The notes under the pieces were generated by a model. It was not told the DNA's origin. It searched no databases and saw only the letters and a program-made list of their open reading frames with translations. Both the position numbers and the translations under genes were made by a program. A DNA stretch of 45,838 bases from Bacteroidales bacterium (lineage in GTDB: Bacteria > Bacteroidota > Bacteroidia > Bacteroidales > VadinHA17). The stretch is taken from the NCBI GenBank assembly GCA_025454815.1, contig JALONR010000014.1, positions 66,473 to 112,310 of the forward strand, written 5' to 3'. Shown here piece after piece: positions 8,486-17,301 of the stretch (positions are counted from its first letter, which is position 1; every line of letters starts with the position of its first letter).

Positions 8486-9155
8486 AAACTGCGGCGTAGA
8501 TCTGGGGGAAGGAAATGAAAAATGCCCCCTTTGCGAACCACAGGAAACCCGGCCTGGGAGGGTGGCCTCAGCCGCTGATCTTTTCAGGCTCTCAAAGATA
8601 GATAATACCAGGCACCTCTATGAGATCACCATGCTCCTCCTGGTTTCAGGGGTGATTATAACCCTCGCCATTGACCTGGTCTTCGGAAGAGGAATGAACT
8701 GGTCACTTGTAACAACAACCTCTGCAGGATATCTTCTTGTATTTATTTCAGCTATATACCTTCTCAGGAAGAGACCCTTCCTGGTAATCGCCGCGACCAC
8801 TGCTGCCACAATGGTCTTCCTATGGCTGGTTGACCTGCTCTCAGGCAACACGGGATGGTCACGCACCATTGCCTGCCCTCTCGCACTGGCTGCCGGCGTA
8901 CTGACGGCCGGAGTACTGTTCCTCAACTCCCTTTCACGGTACAGGGGGCTTAACCTGCTTGCTACAATTCTTATTGCACTGGCCATGTTTACACTTATAA
9001 CCGAGTACCTGACAGACCGGTTGATCAGGGATGCCTACAGCCCGCAGTGGTCGGTTGTGACCGCAGCGTCACTTGCAATTATTGCCATGTTCTTTATCTT
9101 TATACACTACAGGATGAAGAGAGGCAGAAGCCTCGGCCGCCTGTTCCACATTTAA
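8472..9155 (+). CDS. DUF6320-like zinc-ribbon membrane protein
   Basis: This 227-residue protein starts with a zinc ribbon (CKNCGVDLGEG...CPLC, residues 4-20). After a short linker come six predicted membrane segments, at roughly 56-78, 83-103, 107-127, 134-154, 162-183 and 194-214. The C-terminus is basic. It overlaps the upstream acyltransferase by 14 nt in a different frame, which points to coupled translation and a joint function, perhaps bringing the acyltransferase to the inner membrane. No enzymatic motif is visible, and the role is unknown. Confidence 0.75.
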   Translation: MAICKNCGVDLGEGNEKCPLCEPQETRPGRVASAADLFRLSKIDNTRHLYEITMLLLVSGVIITLAIDLVFGRGMNWSLVTTTSAGYLLVFISAIYLLRKRPFLVIAATTAATMVFLWLVDLLSGNTGWSRTIACPLALAAGVLTAGVLFLNSLSRYRGLNLLATILIALAMFTLITEYLTDRLIRDAYSPQWSVVTAASLAIIAMFFIFIHYRMKRGRSLGRLFHI

Positions 9156-9184
9156 AATTAATAAGCATCCTATCAACTTTCCCA

Positions 9185-11719
9185 ATGAAGAGATTTCTGA
9201 CCACCTCACTGCTGGCTGCAGCCTTCGCAGTCAGCCTTTTGTCACAGGAACTGATGACACCGGAAAAGTTTCTTGGCTACAAACCAGGTGAACAGTTCAC
9301 CCTCCACCATACCCTCACCTCCTATTTCAGGCATGTGGCTGATGCCTCACCCAATGCAGATTATTACCAGTACGGAGAGACCTGGGAAGGAAGACCCCTG
9401 TTTGTGTGTATAGTTTCATCACCCCAAAACCTGGCAAGGCTGGAACAGATAAGAAAATCCAACCTCCGGCGGGCAGGGCTTGCTGAAGGAAAGCCGGAGA
9501 CAGAACCGGTCCCCGTGGTCTGGCTGGCATACAGTGTACATGGTTCTGAGCCTGCCGGTGCCGAAGCATCTATGAATGTGCTCCATACGCTTGTAACCGG
9601 TTCTTTCGGTGAGTCGTCCGATTGGCTTGAGAAAATGATCATAATCATTGATCCGTGTCAGAATCCTGACGGCCGTGATCTTTTCACAACAAGATACCGG
9701 AGAGCACAGGGATGGCCCCCAAACAGCAATCCCGAAGCATGGGAACATAACCAGGGCTGGCCTTCGGCCAGGATGAATCATTATCTGTTTGACCTGAACC
9801 GCGACTGGAGCTGGCATGAACAGAAGGAGACCAGGGCCCGCATGAAGCTTTATAACACCTATATGCCCCAGGTCCACGCCGACTTCCACGAGATGGGGGC
9901 AGGAAGCACATACTTCTTCCCGCCCGGGGCAGAACCATGGCATGAGGTCATCACTCCGTGGCAGAAGGAATTTCATGGCCTCACCGGGAAAAAGAGCGCT
10001 GAACTGTTCAATTCACGCTTCAGGCTTTATTTCACAAAGGACAACTTTGACCTCTTCTGCCCAAGTTTCGGAGACACATGGCCACTGTTCAACGGGGCCA
10101 TGGGATTCACCTTCGAACAGGGAGGAGGGGCACAGGCCGGCCTTTCATTCGCCCGAAATGAAAGCGACACACTGACACTTGCCGAAAGAATTGAAGGACA
10201 CTACCTTGCCTCCATGGCCGTGGTTGCCACAGCAGCGGAAAACCGCGACAAACTGATGAACAACTTCTTTGAATTCTTCAGTTCCGCTTCATCAAAACCC
10301 GCATTTAAATATAAAACCGTAATAATAAAGGGAACAGCCGATGCAGCCTCCCTTGAATCCCTGAAGAACCTTCTGGAAAGCAACCAGATAAGGTATGCTC
10401 AACCGGGTACAACCGGAAAGAAAATTACGGCGTATGACTACAGACAGGATAAGGAGGGGAGCGTTACCCTGGAGAAGGATGACATCATCATAAGTGCCTT
10501 CCAGCCGCAGGGCAGGCTGATGCAGGTACTTTTCGAACCTGACTCCCGGTCATCGGATTCAATCAGTTATGACCTGACCGCATGGGCACTGCCATATGTC
10601 TACAATATCGAAGCCTATGCAACTGCGGAAAAAGTGGCTGAAGCAGATGACGATGTCAGGGCAAAATCACCGGAAGCAGCCCCCGCTACTGCCACCGCTC
10701 CTGCTGACACAGTCAGACCTTATGCCTATGCTGCCTCTATGACCGGATTCAGCGAGCTGAAATTCATGGCACAGCTGTTCAGGGCCGGACTGCAGGTGCG
10801 CTACAGCCGCCACCCCTTTTCAACGGAAGGCAGAAGCTTCAATCGCGGATCTGTAATAGTGGCACGAGGAGATAACCTCAATGAGCCACGGTTTGACACC
10901 AGAGTACTGACTGCTGCTGCAGCCTCCGGAGTTACCCCCGTACCCCTCAGCGGAGGAATGGTGACAACAGGCAAAGACCTGGGGTCTGATTACTCACCGG
11001 CACGTGAAAGGCCAAAAATTGCCCTTGCAGGAGGCGAGGGAACGTCCCAGGCCTTCGGTGAAATATGGTACTTCCTTGAAAGAGAACTGGAATACCCCGT
11101 TACGGTCATTGATGTTTCAGGACTGAAAAATGCAGACCTGTCGGGATATGATGTACTGATCCTCCCGGGAGGGTCGCTGACCGAGGCAAAGGATAAGCTC
11201 ATGGCATATGTGAATGCAGGAGGTCGGATCATTGCCATGGACAGTGCCATCACCCTCTTCAGGTCTGAAAAAACTACTGCACTGGGAAAGGCATACGAAG
11301 CAAAGGAGACAGAGGAGAAAAAGAGCGTCAAGCCAACCTTTGCAGATACCACGGTTTTGAAGCCTTATGAGGACCAGCGCCGTATTTCTGCCACTGAACG
11401 GTCAGCCGGTGCAATATTCCGGGTTCGCCTTGACGAAACCCACCCCTTTGTATCCGGAATGGGAAATGAGTGGTTCCTCATGAAGCGGAACGAAGGACTC
11501 CCCTTCCTTGATAAAGGAAATAATATTGGCTATATAACCGATAATAACCCGGTCGCCGGATTTGCCGGTTACAAGTACCGGCAGAAACTAAAGAACACGG
11601 GAGTAATTGCTTCTGAAAATATTGGCAGGGGGATGGTCGTCTATATCTCAGATGATCCATACTTCAGGGCCTACTGGAAAAGCGGAAGGGTTCTGCTGGG
11701 CAACCTGGTGCTCCGGTGA
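9185..11719 (+). CDS. M14-family zinc carboxypeptidase-like peptidase, exported
   Basis: This is an 844-residue exported metallopeptidase. The frame is open from 9047, but the ATG at 9185 begins a clear signal peptide (KRFLTTSLLAAAFAVSLLSQ) and is chosen. Zinc ligands fit His119 and Glu122 (SVHGSEPAG) and His231 or His235 (VHADFHEMG). NPDGRDLFTTRYR and TFEQGGG supply the substrate-binding Arg and the general-base Glu. After ~500 residues, a second domain has an alpha/beta GATase/DJ-1-like pattern (YDVLILPGGSLTEAKDKLMAYVNAGGR, in part). This two-domain form is known in Bacteroidota. It lies 29 nt after the DUF6320-like gene and so may be read from the same promoter. Confidence 0.9.
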   Translation: MKRFLTTSLLAAAFAVSLLSQELMTPEKFLGYKPGEQFTLHHTLTSYFRHVADASPNADYYQYGETWEGRPLFVCIVSSPQNLARLEQIRKSNLRRAGLAEGKPETEPVPVVWLAYSVHGSEPAGAEASMNVLHTLVTGSFGESSDWLEKMIIIIDPCQNPDGRDLFTTRYRRAQGWPPNSNPEAWEHNQGWPSARMNHYLFDLNRDWSWHEQKETRARMKLYNTYMPQVHADFHEMGAGSTYFFPPGAEPWHEVITPWQKEFHGLTGKKSAELFNSRFRLYFTKDNFDLFCPSFGDTWPLFNGAMGFTFEQGGGAQAGLSFARNESDTLTLAERIEGHYLASMAVVATAAENRDKLMNNFFEFFSSASSKPAFKYKTVIIKGTADAASLESLKNLLESNQIRYAQPGTTGKKITAYDYRQDKEGSVTLEKDDIIISAFQPQGRLMQVLFEPDSRSSDSISYDLTAWALPYVYNIEAYATAEKVAEADDDVRAKSPEAAPATATAPADTVRPYAYAASMTGFSELKFMAQLFRAGLQVRYSRHPFSTEGRSFNRGSVIVARGDNLNEPRFDTRVLTAAAASGVTPVPLSGGMVTTGKDLGSDYSPARERPKIALAGGEGTSQAFGEIWYFLERELEYPVTVIDVSGLKNADLSGYDVLILPGGSLTEAKDKLMAYVNAGGRIIAMDSAITLFRSEKTTALGKAYEAKETEEKKSVKPTFADTTVLKPYEDQRRISATERSAGAIFRVRLDETHPFVSGMGNEWFLMKRNEGLPFLDKGNNIGYITDNNPVAGFAGYKYRQKLKNTGVIASENIGRGMVVYISDDPYFRAYWKSGRVLLGNLVLR

Positions 11720-11796
11720 TGGCAACCGCCTCCGGTCAGCGGATAAGGTTCTTACGTTTTATTGATTAAATTAGCTGCTGAACCAAACCACAGCGG

Positions 11797-13023
11797 ATGC
11801 AGACTCTCTTAAACAGATTCCTGGATTATGTCCGGTTTGAAACCAGGCCTGACGAAAACAACCCCTCCTCACCGTCATCTGAGAGCCAGATGCTTTTTGC
11901 GGAACGCCTGGCCGGTGAGCTGGAAAAAATCGGCATGACAGAGGTAATCCTCGACGGGAACGGGTACCTCATGGCAACCCTTCCGGCAAACTGTGAATCC
12001 ACAGGGCCGGTTATTGGTTTCATTGCTCACATGGACACCAGCCCTGAAGCTCCTTCAGAAAATATAAATCCCCTGGTACACCCTGACTATGACGGAAAGG
12101 AAATAATACTCAACCAGGAAAAAGGGATTATCCTCTCCCCTGCAGAGTTTACAGAACTGGCCCGCTACAGTGGGCAGACAATAATCACCACTGACGGCAC
12201 CACACTGCTCGGGGCTGATGACAAGGCAGGAATAGCAATCATTGTGACAGCCTGTGAACACCTGATCACAAATCCCGGACTGAAGCACGGAAAGATCAGG
12301 ATTGCCTTTACCCCTGACGAGGAGATAGGACGGGGAGCTGATAACTTCGATGTACGCAGGTTCGGTGCCGGTTATGCCTATACCCTTGACGGCGGCGGCA
12401 TAGGCGAACTGGAATATGAAAACTTCAACGCGGCAGCCGCCACCGTGACAATCAGGGGGCGCAGCGTCCACCCGGGAACAGCAAAAGGTACCATGATCAA
12501 CTCAATAACGGTAGCCGCGGAATTTGACAGCCTCCTGCCTCCCGGAGAGAGACCGGAACAGACTGAAGGATATGAGGGATTCTTTCACCTTTATGACATA
12601 AAGGGATCGGTTGAAGAGACGGTTATGAAATACATCATCAGGGATCATGACCCGGTGAAGTTCAGTGAGAGGAAGAAATCCCTTGCCGAAGTGGCAGAAA
12701 ATATCAGGCTGAAATACAACGGCGCCGAGATTAAAATCTCACTTAAGGATCAGTATTTCAACATGAAGGAAATCATCCAGGCAAACTATTACATAATCGA
12801 AGCCGCCGTGGAAGCATACCGCAAGGCTGGTATCGAACCCATTATCAAGCCTGTTCGTGGTGGTACCGATGGTGCAAGACTATCATTCATGGGACTACCC
12901 TGCCCCAATCTCTTCACCGGCGGTCACAACTACCACGGAAGGTATGAATATATCCCGCTTCAGTCAATGGAGAAAGCAGTTGAAGTTGTAGTTAATCTCT
13001 GTACCTCAGCAATAAAACATTAA
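11797..13023 (+). CDS. pepT: Tripeptide aminopeptidase T (peptidase T, M20B)
   Basis: A 408-residue cytoplasmic di-zinc peptidase that removes the N-terminal residue of tripeptides. Metal and catalytic residues are visible as His78 and Asp80 (IAHMDTSPE), Asp141 (LLGADDKAGIA), the Glu pair 175/176 (FTPDEEIGRG), Asp198 (YTLDGG) and a late His in FTGGHNYHGR. The length equals that of characterised PepT. There is no signal peptide. A TACGTTTT box at 11753-11760 could serve as a poor -7 element. The M28 gene begins one base after the stop codon, so the two are cotranscribed. Confidence 0.95.
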   Translation: MQTLLNRFLDYVRFETRPDENNPSSPSSESQMLFAERLAGELEKIGMTEVILDGNGYLMATLPANCESTGPVIGFIAHMDTSPEAPSENINPLVHPDYDGKEIILNQEKGIILSPAEFTELARYSGQTIITTDGTTLLGADDKAGIAIIVTACEHLITNPGLKHGKIRIAFTPDEEIGRGADNFDVRRFGAGYAYTLDGGGIGELEYENFNAAAATVTIRGRSVHPGTAKGTMINSITVAAEFDSLLPPGERPEQTEGYEGFFHLYDIKGSVEETVMKYIIRDHDPVKFSERKKSLAEVAENIRLKYNGAEIKISLKDQYFNMKEIIQANYYIIEAAVEAYRKAGIEPIIKPVRGGTDGARLSFMGLPCPNLFTGGHNYHGRYEYIPLQSMEKAVEVVVNLCTSAIKH

Positions 13024-13024
13024 G

Positions 13025-14653
13025 ATGAAAAGACTTGTCCTCCCCCTGATCGCTATCGCACTTCTGACAGCCTCATGTAATGACGACAGGGCTCTTGAAA
13101 GAGCAATGAAAACAATCACCGCCGAAGAGCTTCGTGATTATACCCGTATCCTGGGCGCTGACAGCATGATGGGGCGCAAACCCTTCACCCCCGGAGAGAC
13201 CATTACGGTCGGATACCTCGCCTCCGAACTTGAAAAACTGGGGTTCTCCCCTGCCTTCGGTGAAAGCTGGTTCCAGGAAGTACCGATGGTTGAGATAACC
13301 ACTGCAGTGTCAGGACCTGCAGTCATCACCGCTGCAGGAAAGAAGCTTGAATTCAGTGCACCGGACGATATCGCAATTGAGTCCCCGTCAATGAGGCAAT
13401 ATGTTGAACTGGAGGATATTCCGATGATCTTCTGCGGCTTCGGCATTGTGGCACCGGAATATGACTGGAACGACTTTGAGGCTGTTGATGTTAAGGGCAA
13501 ATGTGCGGTGGTGCTGGTCAATGATCCCGGACTATATACGGGTGACTCCGCGCTGTTCAAGGGAAGAACCATGACCTACTACGGCCGATGGACCTACAAG
13601 TACGAGGAAGCAGCCCGGCATGGCGCTGCCGCTGTGCTCATAATACATGAGACTCTGGGGGCCGGTTATGACTATTCAATACCACGCAAGAGTTCAATAT
13701 CACCCGGCCTCTACCAGGAAACGGCGCAGGGCGATCCGGAACCGTGTCCTGTGACAGGCTGGATTAGCGCCGGCGCGGCAGAGAAACTGTTCCGCACACT
13801 GGGATATGACGTTGAGACCCTCAGGAAGGAGGCTTGCTCTCCCGGTTACCGTGGGTTTGAAACCGGAGCCTCCATTTCACTCCGCCTCACCAACAGCCAC
13901 GTGAAGAACATATCCATTAACGTGGCAGGAATTCTTCCAGGAAGAACCAACCCTGAAGAGGCAGTAGTTATTTCCGCCCACTGGGACCATTTCGGCGTCG
14001 GTGAGGCCGAAAACGGCGACTCCATTTACAACGGCGCCGTTGATAATGGCACCTCAATGGCCTGGGCCTTCGAGATCGGCGAAGCCTTCGCTTCACTCAA
14101 AAAGAGACCTGAAAGATCGGTTATCATCTTCTTCCCCACAGCGGAAGAACAGGGACTGCTTGGCTCTTCCTGGTTCGCATCCAGCCCTCCCTTAAAACGG
14201 GACAACCTTATAGCCTGCTTCAACAATGACCTTCTCCTTCCCATTGGCAGGATGAAGGATATAATGGTTACAGGCTACGGCCAGTCAGAACTTGATGATA
14301 TGCTGGCAACAGCTGCACTCCGGCAGGACAGGTATATAATGCCTGATCCGAATCCTGAAACAGGGATGTACTTCAGGTCAGACCACTTCCCCTTTGCAAA
14401 GATCGGCGTACCTGCCCTTTTTGCGAGGGGAAACTGTGACAGCAGGGAATTCGGTAAAGAGTGGGCAGCAGAACAGGAAAAAGACTACATAAAAAACAAA
14501 TACCACAAACCGGCTGACAATTACTACCATGAAATGAATTTTGACGGCATCGCAGAAGATGCAAGGGCAATCCTTGATGTCTCCTACAGGATAGTGACAA
14601 GCGATATCAGGCCCAGATGGAAACCTGGTTCTGAATTTATGAACAACAGATAA
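13025..14653 (+). CDS. M28-family aminopeptidase with PA-like insert, lipoprotein
   Basis: A 542-residue exported zinc peptidase. A short signal sequence ends LLTASC, so Cys18 is the likely lipid attachment site. Residues ~130-290 form a PA-like insertion (CGFGIVAPEYDWNDF, then GAAAVLIIHE). The M28 core follows, with His319 and Asp321 (SAHWDHFG), Asp340 (NGAVDNGTS), Glu374/375 (TAEEQGLLGS), Asp in NNDLL, and His in RSDHFPFAK. It probably degrades peptides in the periplasm or at the outer membrane. It follows pepT with a one-base gap, pairing a periplasmic with a cytoplasmic peptidase. Confidence 0.93.
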   Translation: MKRLVLPLIAIALLTASCNDDRALERAMKTITAEELRDYTRILGADSMMGRKPFTPGETITVGYLASELEKLGFSPAFGESWFQEVPMVEITTAVSGPAVITAAGKKLEFSAPDDIAIESPSMRQYVELEDIPMIFCGFGIVAPEYDWNDFEAVDVKGKCAVVLVNDPGLYTGDSALFKGRTMTYYGRWTYKYEEAARHGAAAVLIIHETLGAGYDYSIPRKSSISPGLYQETAQGDPEPCPVTGWISAGAAEKLFRTLGYDVETLRKEACSPGYRGFETGASISLRLTNSHVKNISINVAGILPGRTNPEEAVVISAHWDHFGVGEAENGDSIYNGAVDNGTSMAWAFEIGEAFASLKKRPERSVIIFFPTAEEQGLLGSSWFASSPPLKRDNLIACFNNDLLLPIGRMKDIMVTGYGQSELDDMLATAALRQDRYIMPDPNPETGMYFRSDHFPFAKIGVPALFARGNCDSREFGKEWAAEQEKDYIKNKYHKPADNYYHEMNFDGIAEDARAILDVSYRIVTSDIRPRWKPGSEFMNNR

Positions 14654-14724
14654 CTTATTCATTTACTACTATTTAATACATCGTAAACTTTTCCGACCAT
14701 CATCTGCTGTTATTTTTATAACAC

Positions 14725-14757
14725 TGTGAATAAAATAACAAATAATTATTATCTTTG
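14725..14757 (+). promoter_or_regulatory. Promoter of the hydrogenase regulatory module
   Basis: TGTG (14725-14728) and TATCTTTG (14750-14757), 21 nt apart, match the Bacteroidota -33/-7 arrangement, with a perfect -7 box. The predicted transcript start is near 14765, some 35 nt before the first DRTGG-like gene. Junctions downstream are so tight that one transcript probably covers 14799-18581. Confidence 0.6.
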
Positions 14758-14798
14758 CGCTGTCATTTATGGCAAGGTACTTTTGAAAATGGATTAAG

Positions 14799-15143
14799 AT
14801 GAAAGTGGAAGAGATTTGTTCGGTTTTAAACGGCCAGCTGGTATGCGGCAGTAATATGGTCAACCGTGAGGTCACACACGCATTTGCCTCTGACCTGATG
14901 AGTGACGTCCTTACTGTAAATTGCAGCAACCTCCTCCTTATTACCGGTCTTACCAACGTGCAGGCAATACGCACGGCGGAGATGTCCGACATAGAATGCA
15001 TCCTGTTCGTCCGCAATAAAATGGTGACACCTGAAATGAAAGACCTTGCGGAAGAACTGGGAATTACTCTGATAACCTGCCCTGTGACAATGTTCAGGGC
15101 AGCAGGCGAACTCTACAGGGCCGGAATGAAACCGCTGTTCTGA
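14799..15143 (+). CDS. DRTGG-domain-like protein (first copy)
   Basis: A 114-residue single-domain protein that resembles the DRTGG fold found next to CBS domains and in HprK-like proteins. This fold is thought to bind ligands and not to be catalytic. The literal Asp-Arg-Thr-Gly-Gly string is absent. Its AFASDLMSDV segment (~residues 28-37) recurs as GYASDLLSDV in the second copy at 16967. The rest is alternating beta/alpha (LLLITGL, IECILFVR, GITLITC). It is the first gene of the module upstream of the HydABC hydrogenase. The next start follows at 15156, and cotranscription is likely. Function unknown; a signal-binding role is inference. Confidence 0.7.
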   Translation: MKVEEICSVLNGQLVCGSNMVNREVTHAFASDLMSDVLTVNCSNLLLITGLTNVQAIRTAEMSDIECILFVRNKMVTPEMKDLAEELGITLITCPVTMFRAAGELYRAGMKPLF

Positions 15144-15155
15144 CAGGAAGTGGCA

Positions 15156-15581
15156 ATGAGCTTCGAATATAAGGTCACGGGAGGCGATTTCACCCATGCC
15201 GGGTACGCCTCCAGCCAGGTCAAAAAGATGCTGAAGCAGCTCGGCGTTGACAGTACAATCATCAAAAGGGTGGTCGTCTGTCTTTACGAAGCCGAGGTAA
15301 ACATAGTGGCACATGCTTATGACGGCGTCATCAATATAGTCCTTGACGCTGACAACATATTCATGAAGCTCACAGATAACGGTCCCGGTATTGCCGATAT
15401 TGAAATGGCAATGCAGAAGGGATACTCAACTGCCTCTCCTGAAGTGAGGGAGATGGGATTCGGGGCAGGAATGGGTCTGCCCAACATAAGTGCCAATGCC
15501 GACAGGTTCATCATAACCAGCGAACCAGGCAGGGGCACCAGTCTTGAAATAACTATAAACCTGAGCGGCACTGTTGCCTGA
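15156..15581 (+). CDS. RsbW-like anti-sigma factor/serine kinase ATPase
   Basis: This ~141-residue protein is a stand-alone GHKL ATPase domain of the RsbW/SpoIIAB type. Motifs in order: an N-box-like EAEVNIVAHAYDG, G1 DNGPGI and G2 GFGAGMGLPNI, then the closing strand SLEITINL. Such proteins phosphorylate an anti-anti-sigma (STAS) protein or hold a sigma factor, but neither partner is encoded in this window. The ATG at 15156 is chosen over the GTG at 15150 because AGGAAG at 15145-15150 would serve it as a ribosome site; the GTG overlaps that site. The gene sits directly before the hydrogenase-like sensor candidate. Confidence 0.85.
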   Translation: MSFEYKVTGGDFTHAGYASSQVKKMLKQLGVDSTIIKRVVVCLYEAEVNIVAHAYDGVINIVLDADNIFMKLTDNGPGIADIEMAMQKGYSTASPEVREMGFGAGMGLPNISANADRFIITSEPGRGTSLEITINLSGTVA

Positions 15582-15585
15582 TAAT

Positions 15586-16980
15586 ATGGAAAATGGCTTT
15601 TTTCACCACGCACTGACCATCCGGGAGGATATCTGCACCGGATGTTCCCTCTGCATGAGAGTATGTCCGACCGGGGCATTGCGCATACGTGACGGCAAGG
15701 CCAGGCTGATTGAAGACCGCTGTGTAGACTGCGGCGAATGTTTCAGGAGTTGCCCGGTAAATGCCATCATCATCGAGCAGGATGACTTCAGCCGGATCTT
15801 TGACTACAAGTATCGTGTAGCCCTGGTGCCTGCAGTGCTTCATGGCCAGTTCAGGCATGAAGTCTCTATGTCTGAAATAAGTGCCGTACTCAGGAGCCTG
15901 GGGTTCACATGGGTTTATGAGGTTGAACACGGAGCTGAGATTCTCAAGCCTGCTATTGATGACCTCATGAATGTCAGGACTCTCCCCCGCCCTCTCATCT
16001 CAAGCTATTGTCCGGCTGTGGTACGACTTATACAGGTACGGTTCCCCGCACTCATCAGGAACCTGGCCACAGTCAAGGCCCCGCTTGAAATGGCAGCCTT
16101 CTACTGCCGTCGCGTTCTCCGAGACAGAGGCGCCCACAATGCTGAGATAGGGGTCTTTTACGTCACCCCGTGTGCGGCAAAGATTGCAGCAGTCAAATCA
16201 CCCGTCGGAGAAGAATCAACACCCATCAGCGGCGTGATAAACATGGATTTCATTTACAACAGGATAAACCGTACTCTGAGAAACAAGGGGGAGTTGCCCC
16301 TCGGTGATGATCATGCCTATTCCGTTGACCCTGATACCCTCGTATGGAGTCTCACCAACGGGGAGGCATCATGCGTCAATGGCCGTACTCTTGCCATCGA
16401 CGGCATAAATAATGTGACCGAATTCCTTGAACAGCTTGAGAATGACGAAATCACAGGAGTTGACTATCTTGAACTCAGAGCGTGTGATGAGGGATGTGCC
16501 GGAGGTGTGCTCCTCTCCTCAAACCGGTTCCTTGTTGCAGAAAGACTGCGCAACAAGGCCCGTAACCTCAAGCCGGGAGCCAGGGCTGCGGACAATGATG
16601 ACTTCCCTGATATTGAGGCATACCATGATTATCTCATGAACAAGGTGAAGATCAACGATGAGATCAAACCACGTTCCATGTACCGCCTTTCCGGTGACCG
16701 TGATGAGGCTATGCGGATGATGAAGCGTTCAAGACGACTCATGTGCTGGCTCCCGGGAACCGACTGCGGCCTCTGCGGAACCCCATCATGCCAGGCCCTG
16801 GCTGAGGATATCGTCCGCCGGCGGGGAGACATCTCACAGTGCGTCTTCATACGGGAGTCGAATATGGAAAAGGATCTCATGGACAGGCAAAGATCAAATG
16901 AAATAATGAGAAAGATCTGGGGCGACAACAACTTTACAAAGAACTGCAATAAAAAAGGTGCTGAAAATGAAAGTAACTGA
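15586..16980 (+). CDS. Sensory-type [FeFe] hydrogenase homologue with extra Fe-S domain
   Basis: A 464-residue protein. Two [4Fe-4S] ferredoxin motifs lie at ~17-60 (CTGCSLCMRVCP, CVDCGECFRSCP). A hydrogenase large-subunit domain runs from ~75 to 325, and a four-Cys FeS domain of the PF04060 type is at ~394-419 (TDCGLCGTPSC...C). The H-cluster motifs are present but altered: L1 reads SSYCPA (Cys142), L2 reads TPCAAK (Cys196), and L3 reads RACDEGCAGG (Cys300 and Cys304). The four cluster cysteines stay, but the proton-relay Cys of TSCCP is Tyr141. That suits a slow or sensory enzyme like groups C/D, and here the PAS domain of HydS is missing. The ATG at 15586 is preferred to the upstream TTG. 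Confidence 0.85.
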   Translation: MENGFFHHALTIREDICTGCSLCMRVCPTGALRIRDGKARLIEDRCVDCGECFRSCPVNAIIIEQDDFSRIFDYKYRVALVPAVLHGQFRHEVSMSEISAVLRSLGFTWVYEVEHGAEILKPAIDDLMNVRTLPRPLISSYCPAVVRLIQVRFPALIRNLATVKAPLEMAAFYCRRVLRDRGAHNAEIGVFYVTPCAAKIAAVKSPVGEESTPISGVINMDFIYNRINRTLRNKGELPLGDDHAYSVDPDTLVWSLTNGEASCVNGRTLAIDGINNVTEFLEQLENDEITGVDYLELRACDEGCAGGVLLSSNRFLVAERLRNKARNLKPGARAADNDDFPDIEAYHDYLMNKVKINDEIKPRSMYRLSGDRDEAMRMMKRSRRLMCWLPGTDCGLCGTPSCQALAEDIVRRRGDISQCVFIRESNMEKDLMDRQRSNEIMRKIWGDNNFTKNCNKKGAENESN

Positions 16981-17299
16981 CATCGTTGAGAAACTGGGAC
17001 TGAAGGTCTGGTCCGGGCATGAGGGACTCGGGAAGGAGATCACCGGAGGCTATGCCTCTGATCTGCTGAGTGACGTCATGGGACATGCAGGTGCGGGTAA
17101 TGCCTGGATAACCATCCAGACTCACAGGAATGTAATGGCAATTGCCTCGCTGAGAGACCTCTCGGCAGTAATCATAAGCTGTGGAGAAAAACCCGGCGAT
17201 GATACAATGGCTCAGAGCAATGAGGAGGGTATTCCCGTACTGGGAAGTGATCTGTCCACCTTCGGGCTCTCCGGCAGGTTGTACACACTTATCGGCTGA
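16967..17299 (+). CDS. DRTGG-domain-like protein (second copy)
   Basis: A ~110-residue paralogue of the protein at 14799. It shares the start MKV(T/E)(D/E)I and the (G/A)(Y/F)ASDL(L/M)SDV motif, but has a more degenerate C-terminal half. The ATG at 16967 is chosen; a GTG at 16958 is also in frame. The start overlaps the end of the hydrogenase-like gene by 14 nt, so translation is coupled, and the PHP gene begins 2 nt after the stop. Binding of a nucleotide or other small ligand is a guess from the family. Confidence 0.65.
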   Translation: MKVTDIVEKLGLKVWSGHEGLGKEITGGYASDLLSDVMGHAGAGNAWITIQTHRNVMAIASLRDLSAVIISCGEKPGDDTMAQSNEEGIPVLGSDLSTFGLSGRLYTLIG

Positions 17300-17301
17300 T
17301 C

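Noticed and set aside
9047..9184. Upstream extension of the M14 peptidase frame
   Set aside because: It overlaps the previous gene, and the signal peptide begins at 9185.
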